From positions 13,104,501 through 13,168,500 of the forward strand of contig OX335651.1 of the NCBI GenBank assembly GCA_946894095.1: a DNA stretch of 64,000 bases. Direction: 5' to 3'. The stretch is from Incurvaria masculella (taxonomy: Eukaryota; Arthropoda; Insecta; Lepidoptera; Incurvariidae). The notes below the pieces were generated by a model that was given only the letters and a program-made list of their open reading frames with translations, was not told the DNA's origin and searched no databases. This document shows positions 34,602 through 45,278 of this stretch, in pieces. The translations under genes were made by a program, and so were the position numbers. The stretch's first letter is position 1, and every line of letters begins with the position of its first letter.

Positions 34602-37600
34602 CTGAAACAAAACATTTCATTTCATTTATTTAAACTTTTTTTGGTAGTCAAACTACACTAAGTTGCGTCAAAAACTGAATGATCCGCCGATTCTATTACT
34701 CTGTAAAGAAGAATCCGCAAAGAAATTTTACGAGTTTTCCATCTACAGTGATGAAATACATACTTAGATCTTAATACTGCCAAACAATTTTTGGTAGAAC
34801 TGTTTAAGGCAAAGAACAAGAACAAAAGAAACAGCCACTCTCAGTGCAAATGGATAAGAAATAGAACTTACTTAACTAACAATAATATGTATAGTCTTAT
34901 AAGTATTCTCTGGTGTAAAAGCCATCGTCAACTTAACAACCTATGTCGGGTGTATGAAGCCCTCGTCAAGTTTGATGCAGATGCAGTGTATCAAGTCAAT
35001 ATGTAATATTAAATAATGATATTACATAAAAATACTACCAGCGTAGTATTAATTTCAAAAAGTCTTCTAATAAAGTTTGGTACATAGATATGTACTGGTC
35101 TTGCGATATTAAATCGCAAAAGAGGGTTTAAGGTGGCCCAACCCGCTCATCTCCCCATACAAAAGGGGAAAGAAGATCACGCCTATATTTCTTGTCAGAG
35201 ATCCAAAATTTTGCTCAAATAAGCTTTATTTGATTGAAGTAGATGTCTGATGACGATTGGAATTGTAAAATTGTGTTTGGTTTCCAAGTTATGACGTCCA
35301 AAAGTTCGGACTTTTGGCACGTTTTATACAATAACTTTGGAGGTGGATTACGCAATGATAAAGTAAGAACATCTTAAAAAGACTAGTCATCAGACATAGC
35401 TTATTTAATCATGATTTATAATCTATTTGGTTTTTGTTAGATTTTTGACTACAGTGGTCGTGGTTTACTTTTAGCTATACGTCGTTTTAAAATTAAAATT
35501 TTCGTAAATCTTACCAAATCATACACTATACACATTGTCTTTTTTGTGGACAGGTTGCATCTTCCTCATCACGGAGCCTGTCTTATTCTTAGAAACAGAG
35601 AAGGTCCCAGAGCGCAACAGCACGGTTTTGTACCGTGCCCGCAAATGAGTTGAGGCCGCCGGGTTGGGCCACCTTAAGGGTTAAACACAATTAAAAAAAA
35701 GATACTTTTCTTTTCATTTCGTTTTAAATTTAAACGGCTCAATTGTGAATCCATAAAATTTTCAAAAACTTTAAATTTATCCTAAGTGTATATAATAGCA
35801 TGTACAACAATACACCAATGTTTGCTGCATTTATGTAGATACCATTAGGGCCTTGAATGGTACTCCTTCAGACTCGTTGATACAATCCTTACTATTTATT
35901 GATATGGGACCATCAGAGAGATATTTTAAAAATCCAAAGCAATTGCAATTTATGCATAAACACCAAAACAAATAAACGGACCCAAAAATGGGCCGAATCG
36001 CTAACCGTCTCCTTTTTTAAGTCAGGTAAAAATGGACACCAGCAATCTTTATTAAGGTGGCCCATCCCGCTCATCTCCCCATACAAAAGGGGAAAGAAAA
36101 TCACGCCCATATTTCTTGTCAGAGATCCAAAATTTTGCTCAAAATAGCTTTATGCGATGGAACTAGATGTCTGATGACCATTGGCATTGTAAAATTGTGT
36201 TTGGTTTCTAAGTTATAAGGTCCGAAAGTTCGAATTTTTCGCGCGTTTTATACAATAACTTTGGAGGTGGATTACGCAATGATAAAGTAAGAACATCTTA
36301 AAAAGATTAGTCATCAGACATAGCTTATTTAATCAAGATGTATAATCTATTTGGTTTTTGTTAGATTTTTGACTACAGCGGTCGTGGTTTACTTTTAGCC
36401 ATAAGTCGTTTTGAAATTAAAATTTTCGTAAATCTTACCAAATCATACGCTATGCACATTGTCTTTTTTGTGGATATGTTGCATCTTCCTCATCACGGAG
36501 CCTGTCTTATTCTTTGAAACAGAGAAGGTCCCAGAGCACAACAGCACGGTTTTTTGTCGTACCCGCGAATGAGTTAGGCCCGCCGGGTTGGGCCACCTTA
36601 ATTCAAAGTTAGTGTAAGTAATAAATATCTCATATGGTATGGGTGGTGGTCACTATGAATTATTTGAAGTGATTTTTTTTTTATATGAACTGTAAATTAA
36701 TTTTCGTAGTTTGATTATAATTTTATCAAATAGCATCCTAATCGTGCCCAAACCTAATGAAAATACTAGCCTACTCTCTCTTGGACGCTCACCAGCCCTA
36801 ACATAGCTTCGCCCTCTTGTCCACCATCAGGCTAACTGCGTTAGTGTCCTTTTACATTGAGATTTTGTATTTGTTCGTTTGAAAACTAAAACTTTTTTCA
36901 TGTAGAATAAATAAAAACAAATCATTTTCAAAAGTTATGCATTCTGTATGTAAAAAAAAATGTTTGTGAAAAATATTGTATCCACTAGCAATATTTGAGT
37001 TGAATAATATTATGAAAGATGTGACCGAAATAAAAATCTCACAGATTTTAAAACAGGCCCAGGACCATTTGGCTTCAAGAAATGTGGGAAGCACATCTAT
37101 GTACAAAAATGAGCTTTACTCCCTTGTTGGCCTTTGGGCGGACCCATGTGCATTTTTTTTTATGATGGGTTCTCACCGTATGTGACTCCATCCTCGCCCT
37201 GCGGCCGTGCCGTCATCAGGCAGTGAGGCAGCGTGTCTACACAGCGGACGAGCATGGACGCCCCGAGGGCAGCCAGCTCCGAGGTCAGCTGGGGCAGTGT
37301 CGCATCCACAGGCACTTTTATGGACTCTTGATCTATTATTTCTCCTGCAAATACAAGTTTTATCTGCCGTGTGGATTCCGTTTTAAACTGAATCCTATTA
37401 CTAAGCCTCCGCTGTCCGTTCATCCGTCCGTCTGTCCGTCTGTCACAGGGCTGGTATAGGTAGGCAAATGGAATTTTACGGAACCCTTCGTGTGCGAGTC
37501 CGACTCAAACTCGGCCACTTTATTCTTTAAATAAACTCGAAATTAGTGCACTCGACACAGATATACCTTCGGTTTCTGATTTTAACCAACATCGGGTTTT

Positions 37601-39650
37601 AACTGTAACACATACATAAGTTAAAAATGTGGTTATAGAGCCACCATAGCACTGTTTTAGTCTCGTGGTTTAAAAACATCATGAAAGATAATGGATATAG
37701 ATAGGAATGAACTCTACATACATACATACTTTCATGCTGCTTCCTTGGAGAGGCAGGCGGAGAAGACAGAGCCGTGAGGTACGATGAGAGCATACTTCAC
37801 TTTTTTTACAGAGTTGCAAGCTTTTCGATTACGGGTGCTACGTACCTGACCTTTTTGAACCAGTCCACCAATATTTACGCTACAGAAGATTTTTTTGATG
37901 TAACTGGACATGGAATGACACCACACCTACTGTCATGAAAGTACCCCAATTTACATCATGGGAACAGGTGCCATTACTGCACCTTCCTTACATAGCTCGG
38001 TATACATTGAACTGAATTGAAAACACGGACAATTTCCAACATCGTTCATTCAACGCGATGGTACAAACCCGGGAGAGTTACCACAGCAGTGCAATCAGGA
38101 AGAGGATCTGGAGTTTTACGTGGAATCTGAACTACAAACGACAAATTCCTTAAATGCCTCTTACTACTTAAATTGGTATTAGTAATTTAAACCAATTAAA
38201 AAAATTAAAATATAAACAAGTGCACTCCGGGAAAAAAATTAATTGACGCATCAGTTTCAAGCTGCTAGTGATATAAATAACATAAAAATAATAATAACAT
38301 GCACAATAAGAAATGCACTGGCACCAATTGTATTATTTTTAAGTGCCAAAACTAGAATAAATGATACAATCAAATAAAATGATGTGTCCTTGATCAGGCA
38401 CAGCTGGGATGAGTAAAGAATCAGGCCTGACCTATGTCGAAGTGATGTGGACGGACGCTCATGAGCGTGACCCCGGTGGTGGCGTCCCCGTTCAGCAGCG
38501 CGTGCACGACGGGCGCCGCCCCGCGCCACCGCGGCAGCAGACTTGTGTGCACGTTCACCATTCCCCTGCACTCTTCTTTGTTGTTCACTTCGCATTATTA
38601 GAGATAAGCTTATCTACATACTTATAACTGAATCTCCCTGGCTCGTTTATTTTATTGTTTTCAATGATTTGTTATAAAAATACCCATGATCATTCGTTTG
38701 CAAGAATTTGCAAAGCTTTTGTTTGGTTTGCAATCGAACAGTCTTCTTTTTTCAATCGTTCTTATAGGAAAGATACTTCCGAATGTTTTGATCATGGTCA
38801 ACATCAATCAGCTGTGAGCCTTTTTAAAACTTTCATATTATTTCATAAATTTGAATCAGGTTCAGGTTCAGTGCCACGTAGTGGCGTTAATTCAACATAT
38901 TTTTTAATGTTATCTACATACATTAACTGTGCACGCGAAACCTTACGGTTTGTATGCATGTGAGACAAATTATAAATACTAAACAAACATGAGCAGTTAG
39001 TTGTACAACGGCTGCGTCTTACCTTAATCTAACCGGTCTGTGTCAGCGTCCCAGCCCGTATTTTGTTTAATTTAGAATGGTAATGGAAATGGCTTAAACA
39101 GAGTAAATATTAAACAGAGGAACTGGCTTAAACAGAATTAAACCTCGATCTAACCTGATTTTTTCTATATTATTTTTATTTTAACATTTGCACAAAAATA
39201 TTTCAATGCAAAGCTACTAGGTTAATGTTTCATCCTACGAATGCAGCAAGCTTAAAAAAAGGTCAAGTACCAAAAAGCAGTCCCGTTTCTTAACCAGTTT
39301 CTAAATATTACTCAATAAATAATTCATACTCACAGAGGAAATTTTGTAATTACTCGCTCGGGTATCAAATGTCCAAATGAAACAACGAGACCAATGTCAA
39401 ATTCATTGCTTTGCAGGTCTTGAAGTGGCCACTGCAGGATTTTCAGATTCTCAGATATTGCATATTTCTCAATAACTGATGCATTTTTGGAGCGGTTTGC
39501 AGTCACCAGTTCTAGGCGTTTTACTATTTGATCTTGTTTGCTGAAAGTTGATATTGATTTCAAAAACCAAGGTAGGTACTTGAAATTTAACCTATTGTCT
39601 ACAACTCGGCTGATATCGACCAGAAAAGCTGTGCATGAAAAAATTGCCAA
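34237..39650 (-). CDS. MTFMT: Mitochondrial methionyl-tRNA formyltransferase, 5' end not resolved
   Basis: Transfers a formyl group from 10-formyl-tetrahydrofolate to Met-tRNA for mitochondrial translation initiation. Four exons on the minus strand join in phase: an open 5' exon ending at 39334, then 38432-38565, 37177-37344 and 34237-34601. Seen: [22 protein letters not shown], then catalytic [36 protein letters not shown] (catalytic Asn, His and Asp in NVH and FDIG), [14 protein letters not shown], and the tRNA-binding C-terminal domain ending [17 protein letters not shown]. The usual FFGTD N-terminal strand is not visible, so at least one upstream exon is missing from this call, or the open frame from 39650 has been altered. 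A mitochondrial targeting peptide could not be located. Confidence 0.88.
34608..34740 (-). repeat. LINE-like 3' tail fragment
   Basis: The minus strand reads AGTGTAGTTTGACTACCAAA followed by TTTAAATAAATGAAATGAAATG, ending in a short ATGAA repeat. The same tail occurs on the plus strand at 18780-18875 and 48230-48385, with a preceding GAATCCGCAGAGAAAC-type segment. Confidence 0.6.
35132..35673. mobile_element. TTAA-flanked MITE, copy 2 (542 bp)
   Basis: Starts GGTGGCCCAACCCGCTCATC after TTAA and ends CGGGTTGGGCCACC before TTAA. The terminal inverted repeat is 14 bases or more. Same length as copy 3, with few differences seen by eye. Confidence 0.85.
36056..36597. mobile_element. TTAA-flanked MITE, copy 3 (542 bp)
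   Basis: Same ends, orientation and length as copy 2, 382 bases further on. The two copies share the internal run GTTTGGTTTC-(c/t)-AAGTTAT and CATCACGGAGCCTGTCTTAT. No coding capacity. Lies in an MTFMT intron-flanking spacer upstream of the last exon. Confidence 0.85.
37177..37344 (-). CDS. MTFMT: MTFMT internal exon
   Basis: Encodes [20 protein letters not shown] to PQGEDGVTY. The acceptor is TTTGCAG|GA and the donor G|GTGAGA. A fragment of the dispersed lepidopteran repeat begins about 25 bases upstream of the acceptor. Confidence 0.9.
37365..37525 (+). repeat. Lepidopteran dispersed repeat, fragment
   Basis: Retains ATTACTAAGCCTCCGCTGTC, a short TCCG tract, CTGTCACAGGGCTGG and ACGGAACCCTTCGTGTGCGA. 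It abuts the MTFMT internal exon acceptor on the opposite strand. Confidence 0.65.
37890..38140 (-). mobile_element. SINE body copy, minus strand, in MTFMT intron
   Basis: The minus strand retains CATGTCCAGTTACATC, TTGTACCATCGCGTTGAATG and GTTTTCAATTCAGTTCAATG. Diverged copy without a 5S-like head. Confidence 0.6.
38432..38565 (-). CDS. MTFMT: MTFMT catalytic exon
   Basis: Encodes [19 protein letters not shown] to SVRPHHFDI, the formyl-transfer core. The acceptor is GAGTGCAG|GGG and the donor ATAG|GTCAGG. GC-rich compared with the flanking introns. Confidence 0.93.
39334..39650 (-). CDS. MTFMT: MTFMT 5'-most visible exon (start uncertain)
   Basis: An open frame through [33 protein letters not shown] and [18 protein letters not shown], ending with donor CT|GTGAGT. 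The homology I can see begins near [13 protein letters not shown] at about 39550. The upstream part ([10 protein letters not shown]) is not family-like, so an acceptor probably lies inside; AACTTTCAG and ATGCACAG are candidates. Confidence 0.75.
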
Positions 39651-39659
39651 CTAAAATGG

Positions 39660-40530
39660 CAAAAGCAGGCTCAAATAGCCTGTCGGAAAAATACCTAAGA
39701 CTGTCAAGGTGAAGGAGAGAGGATTAGGAGGGTACAAACCCAGGAAAATATGACACCCAAATAGAGTAATGGATGGATGAGCAACAGCTTTTATGTCCGG
39801 CTTTTTGGCTTGTCATCCGGATTTTGTCCGGATTGTTGACTTAGAGGGAAAAGTGTATATCTAGCTCTTAAATCTTGACTATAATGAAATGAAGAACATA
39901 TTCGACTCCGAACTTGATTTTTCTGTCAGCTGACCTATTCTTTGGTCATGCAGTGTAACTCTACGCATTATTATTACATTGTGACATTGTTGAGTTTTTT
40001 GAAAATTTAATGCTAATGGAGAAATGTTTTTTGAGGCCTTTTAAACATTAAAAAAAGAAACTTTAAATGGGAGGGATAAAAACAAGTGATACAAACATTA
40101 TTATTTTAAAGACATCGGTACTTACTATAATTGATTAACCCTTTTCAAGCTAGTCAGCGAGACCTCGTCTGATCCAAAAAACAGTACACGATATTTTTTT
40201 AATGAGCACGATGAGTAATATCTTCTCACGGGAAGGATATGTCTATTTATTCTTAAATGAAAGCAACAAAGACCGCAAAACATTCCAGTACGACCAACTG
40301 TCATTTTGACATTTTTTTGAGGTTATGTAAACCATAAATTGTTTTCACGAACTTTGATTATCATAATTTGACCACCAGAATTTGAGAAAGGGCCTGTTTC
40401 CGATGCGATGTCCAGTCATATAAGCCGGACGGCATGATGCAGCACCGAGAAAGCTATAAAGCTTATTTTCACTAAAAAATACTCGTCTATTGAAGAGCAA
40501 TATAAGGAATTCTGTTTTATTATTTAACTG
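39660..40530. other. Spacer beyond the visible MTFMT 5' exon
   Basis: Expected to hold the missing MTFMT start exon, but I cannot pick out a FFGTD-like coding segment. AT-rich, no repeat structure seen. Confidence 0.3.
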
Positions 40531-40532
40531 GA

Positions 40533-40648
40533 CGTGTATTCTTGGCATTCAGTCATTGCGGATTCAGTAGAGTTAACAGAAGAAGAATTACTTTGACATT
40601 ACTGTTAACTCTACTGAATCCGCAATGACTGAATGCCAAGAATACACG
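40533..40648. mobile_element. Foldback MITE with perfect 47-bp arms
   Basis: The left arm 40533-40579 and right arm 40602-40648 are exact reverse complements over all 47 bases, separated by 22 bases. The outer sequence CGTGTATTCTTGGCATTCAG is shared in degenerate form with the ends of the element at 42061-42278. Confidence 0.85.
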
Positions 40649-40664
40649 CCCTGGTCATGGTTGG

Positions 40665-40920
40665 CTGTAAACCACACTAGTGTAATGACGTGAGTCCAAC
40701 ACACCGCTTTCCCTAAGTAATTAGGTGTCATGCCAGGAGCTTCCCTTTATGAGCACAGCTATATTGAACTAGATGGAAAATATGGACAATTTTTTTATCG
40801 AAGCTTTGTTAGATCTCTGGCTTCGAACATCTTTTCATCCAATGAGAGTCGGGCGCTAGTAGGGGAAGAGGACGTGATTTTTTACATGGATTCCGAACCA
40901 TGGAACAGCTCGACATCATG
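40665..40920 (-). mobile_element. SINE body copy, minus strand
   Basis: The minus strand retains TCCATCTAGTTCAATATAGC and GGCATGACACCTAATT. The middle is strongly diverged. Confidence 0.5.
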
Positions 40921-42060
40921 ACAAGTAACTCAGAAAAAGTGTTTCATTTGAGATTGAAATGTATTTTTTTTTGTCAAAATGTACTTCAGGTTCCTAAGTA
41001 TGCCCCTTAATTCTCAAGTTATTCTTCTTAATTCTCACTCGCCGGCTAGTCCCGTTCCCCATACCAAGGGGGTTATCTGTGAGTATCAGGTGAAAAGGCC
41101 AGAGAGTGATTAAATCTGGCGTTTAGTTGCATTTCTAACAAGTTGGCTGGTACGAAATTCAACAAAATGTCAGTTTTTTTCATCTTCACCTGCTGTTCAC
41201 CTGGCGAATTATTAACCATGGTAACCCCCCAGTATATGTATATGTTGGTAAGTATGATGCACAATTTATATCTCGAACCTTGGGATATAGTAGAGGATGT
41301 GTATGGGCCTAACTAACTGGTTAACTAAAAAGTTAACACTGTGGAATTCTCAACCGGCAGTCGTTCAAACGTAATAAAACAATCTAGCTGGCCGAAAATG
41401 TTTGCAATAAACATATAATGTAGGTACCCTAAAGACCATAGAAAACGGTGATCTACTAGTTTTGATGGGTTCTGAGTCAGAGTCGTTCACGGCAAAGAGC
41501 TAACGGTAAAAAGTAATGTAATGTTTTTAGACATAATACATCATATTAATTCCCACAAAATCCGCCATTTTGGACGTTAAAGTTATAGTAGAATTTATAA
41601 TATTTGTCGTTATAGAATAGATAATAATTGAAAATTTCGGTTTCACTTTCTTAGGTTTCTTAGTTGTACTGTGATTACCCATGTACCCTAAACCTTGAAC
41701 ACCTTGAGTTAATAGAAAACAGTATAGTAAATTAGAAAGTTATATTCAAAGAGGAAATAATAGAAACCCCTCCATTACAAGACTCGGTTACGAAATGCGG
41801 AAGTGCACAAAAAACCCTTTTTGATTAATATTCATGGAATTATTTGAGATCTCTACAGCTTTTCCTTAGGTATTTCTGAATTCTTATATTTGACAGTGGC
41901 TCTTCGGTACAAAGTGGTCTATGAAAAACCCTGTATGTAATATGTTGGCTGCGAATAAACATCTGAATGTTAATTCGTACAACAGTACGTGACTGGGTTC
42001 AAAATACTGCCAACGATACCGTCATGGCGATTAACGATTCATTCTCTCTCTGACTCTATC

Positions 42061-42278
42061 AGCGGGTCTATTCCTGGCATTCCGTAATCAGGAATCCTGA
42101 GTCGCTTTTGTAGTGGTTTTCAAAGCGATTTTCTTGACGAAAATATTCCGGAGCATAGTTTTTTTAATTCATCAAGGTTTTCCGTCGAAAACCTCGCTTT
42201 GAAAATCGCTATAAAAACGGTTGTCTAAACTCAGGATTCCTGATTTCTGATTACTGAATGCCAAGAATAGACCTGCTG
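42061..42278. mobile_element. Foldback MITE related to 40533-40648
   Basis: The arms pair imperfectly: outer AGGTCTATTCTTGGCATTCA, inner CAGGAATCCTGAGT and TTTTCAAAGCGA. 218 bases in total, no coding capacity. Confidence 0.7.
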
Positions 42279-42827
42279 CTCGACGTCTCTCGCTCCGCTT
42301 ATAACTAGAGAACCACTTATCCGACTTCGACGCGGTTTGTACGTTGGTATGGCTCGTATGGTTCGTATCCGTTGCTCGCTGCTGCATCACGCTTAATTAT
42401 CTGACTGTTATCTGAGAATTATTTGCTTACATCTAAAGAAACACCAAATGTCGATAATGGTTGTACTTAGTTACAGCTCGTTTTTCCGGCAACTTGTAGG
42501 CAATTTATAGTATCACGTAATACGCACGACTTGCTGTATTGATTATAGAAATCTCGATGGGCAATACCTCATCTCGGACATAACTCCGCCACTCGGTCTG
42601 ATAACAAAACTTTATTTACTCATGAAAACCGTTAACGCTCCGGATACTCCCTTCATAGGGCGATAAATGTTTTACTAGGTTTTTGAAAAATTTCATTCTG
42701 AAATACATTGTCGAAACCTACGTCTGTATATTTTAATTTTTTTATTTCACTATAAAGTATGGGCTTGGCTAATAACCATTTGAACAAGTTGTCCCCATTT
42801 ACTTAGATTTTTTTAGGCTTCTAATTT

Positions 42828-43105
42828 CATCGACATTTATTTTAGATATTTTTTTTACTGGAAAATACACATATTTACAAAAAAAAAAATTAAAACATTA
42901 GGAAATAAAATCAAGCTTTATTAAGTGATTTTTGAAATATGACAACCTTTAGGGGTAGGGAACCATCAGGACCTGGAAGACGATTTCGATAGTTTAGTTC
43001 GCAGTCTAATTGCAATATTGTGCCTTGGCCAATAGACAAAGAAATAATTTCTTCAAATTTTTAAATCTCAGAGGCCCGCCACCTTCACGACACTTTTAAG
43101 CAATT
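42828..43105 (+). repeat. Dispersed 260-bp repeat, copy 1
   Basis: Shares ATATTTACAAAAAAAAA, TAGGGGTAGGGAA, GAAGACGATTTCG, CAATATTGTGCCTTGG and CTTCACGACA in order with 52302-52560 (plus strand) and 55465-55735 (minus strand). No TIR or coding capacity evident. Confidence 0.7.
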
Positions 43106-44223
43106 CATTTTAATTACGAAGAAGTCTTGCCTGTTGGTCTTAAGCTAGATGTAGCTTGGTATGTGAAAGTCGATGAAGATCATTGTATGGCATGTCTTTT
43201 AAAAAAAACCATCTTCTTCACATAGGCTACCAAAATATTGTGTAAAATGTATTTCTTATGCATGAATGCATTTATACAATTACAAAATAAAATACATAAA
43301 ACTATATTCATAAACCGAAGACTATGCAATTTAGATAAGTTCCAGCAGAATTCCAGTAGAACTGAAAACGACTAGGCGCAAAATTTTCGTTTTTCTTGAT
43401 ATAAAATAAAAAAAACACGTTTTGGTGTTGAATTGTTTATTTGTGGTCTCAACATAATAATAGTTTATAGTTAACTGTGCAACCTAATTACACATGTTTA
43501 ACATTCGGTGGGATAAGTGATCTAAGTTTGATTATTATAAAATCACAATAATAAAAAAATATTGTTAAAGTTCTAAAAATATTTTTTTGCTACATGAATA
43601 AGTTTTTTTTAATAATGGAGTGTTTGTATACCCAGTGTTAGTGTTAGTGTTTAGTATTATGGAACTAAATCATTATTCAATTATGTCTTTAAGATAAATG
43701 CTACCTACATAGTTCAATCTAAAGTGAAAAGTTTGTACAGTGTTGGTTTAGATATTTTATTACGTTACATTATCCTGAATGGTATTTAGAACAAATTAGG
43801 ACTATGTCAAATTAAAACTGCTTAGCACCGAATGACCTAATTTATTTTAATATTCTCTTATCGTACTGAAGACATCTGGGTGCTATTGCAGTCATAAGTG
43901 CACACAACATTAGGTAAGTAACCGAAAGAAACTATAACTATTGCATTTGTTGAGAACCTCGTTTCATAATTTGTAAATTCATTTCTCTGTCATTTTGATA
44001 TAACAATCGATAATATAATAATATGTAAGTAGGTACCATCAATACCGTGTCATTTCAATAACATAATTAAGGCTTCAAAATTTCAAAACTTCAGTTCCCG
44101 TTTGGATTTCAAGCCAAGTTCATCTCTGAAAATCCCTCGGATTCATGTGAGATTGGTCAGTACCAACCAACTCGTGCGTATTTCACAAATCGTGCAACTA
44201 GTGACGAGTGTTTTCGTACTCCC

Positions 44224-45278
44224 TTAAGTGGTCGGCGGCCGCGTGCCGAGTGAGTTGATGCTACTCGATGACCTGTTCCGGAAGCTCTTTCTTTTCTGCG
44301 AAAACTGCGGCTTCTTGAACCACGACGGCGGCGGCACGACGTCGCTGTCGAAACTGTTGTTCGAACTCTTGCGAGAGAACGCCGGCTTTTCGGAGACGCG
44401 CGCCGACACCGTCTCCACCTCCCCCCGCGCCCTCGCCTCCGTCGCCGCCGCTCCCTCCCCACCGGGGATGTCCCTCATCTCGAGAACCTCCACGTCGTCC
44501 TCGCTCGATACCTCCCTCCCCACCTCGACGCTTCGCCGCTTGCCCCCGCCGGCGAGGGGGCCCATCGCCGCCTGAGTGCTTGCCCGCTTCGTCCTCTCTG
44601 CACAGACGAGCTTCTGGAACTCGCTCTTGAACCGGGGATGCGACATAATATAGATAAAGGGATTTATGCAGCTCGCGCTCTTGCAAAACAGCGCGGGGAC
44701 CATAGATACGATTGGGAAAATGACGTCGCGCTTGCCGAAGATGCCTAGCAGGGAGACGATCGCATATGGAGTCCACGACAAGAAGAATAGTATGATTACG
44801 GCTATGACGAGACCGGCTAGTTTGAGTTCGGCTTTTCGCTTGGCCTGTTCCTTGACGTGGCGCATGGAGAGGCGATGCTCGCTGTTGCTAGCCATATTCT
44901 TGGCAACTATGACGACTCTCAAAATGTTGAGGTAACAGAAGGCGATGACGGAGAAAGGGAGGAGCCAGGCGGCGCAGAAAAAGACGAATATGAAATATCT
45001 CGGTTCGGGTTCATCGGCGAGGTAGTCGAAGCTGCAGCTGGTGAGATAGGCCTCTGGTACGTAGCGTCCGTAGCCGATGTCGAGTGCGGGGACGATCGAG
45101 AAGAGAGTCGCGTAGAGCCAGGTGGCGACGGCGAACAGTTTCGCGCGCACGTTGTTGAGGGTCTTGAGCGGTTCCAGTGGGTGCACCACCACCGAGTAGC
45201 GGTCGAAGGCGATTGCAGAGAGCGTCGCAATGGACGTGACGCCCGTCAATCCGCCAAGGAATCCGTAAATTGTGCAAC
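44224..45278 (-). CDS. Rh7: Opsin exon 3: helices 3-7 and long tail
   Basis: Begins G-CTIYGFLGGLTG after acceptor TCAATCACAG. Contains DRY, Glu250, SWTPYAIVSLLG and Lys374. It ends in a tail of about 125 residues after HPRFKSEFQKLVC, rich in Ser, Arg and Glu, with Ser/Arg clusters (FSRKSSNNSF, RKSFRNRSSSS) that could be phosphorylated. Confidence 0.94.
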
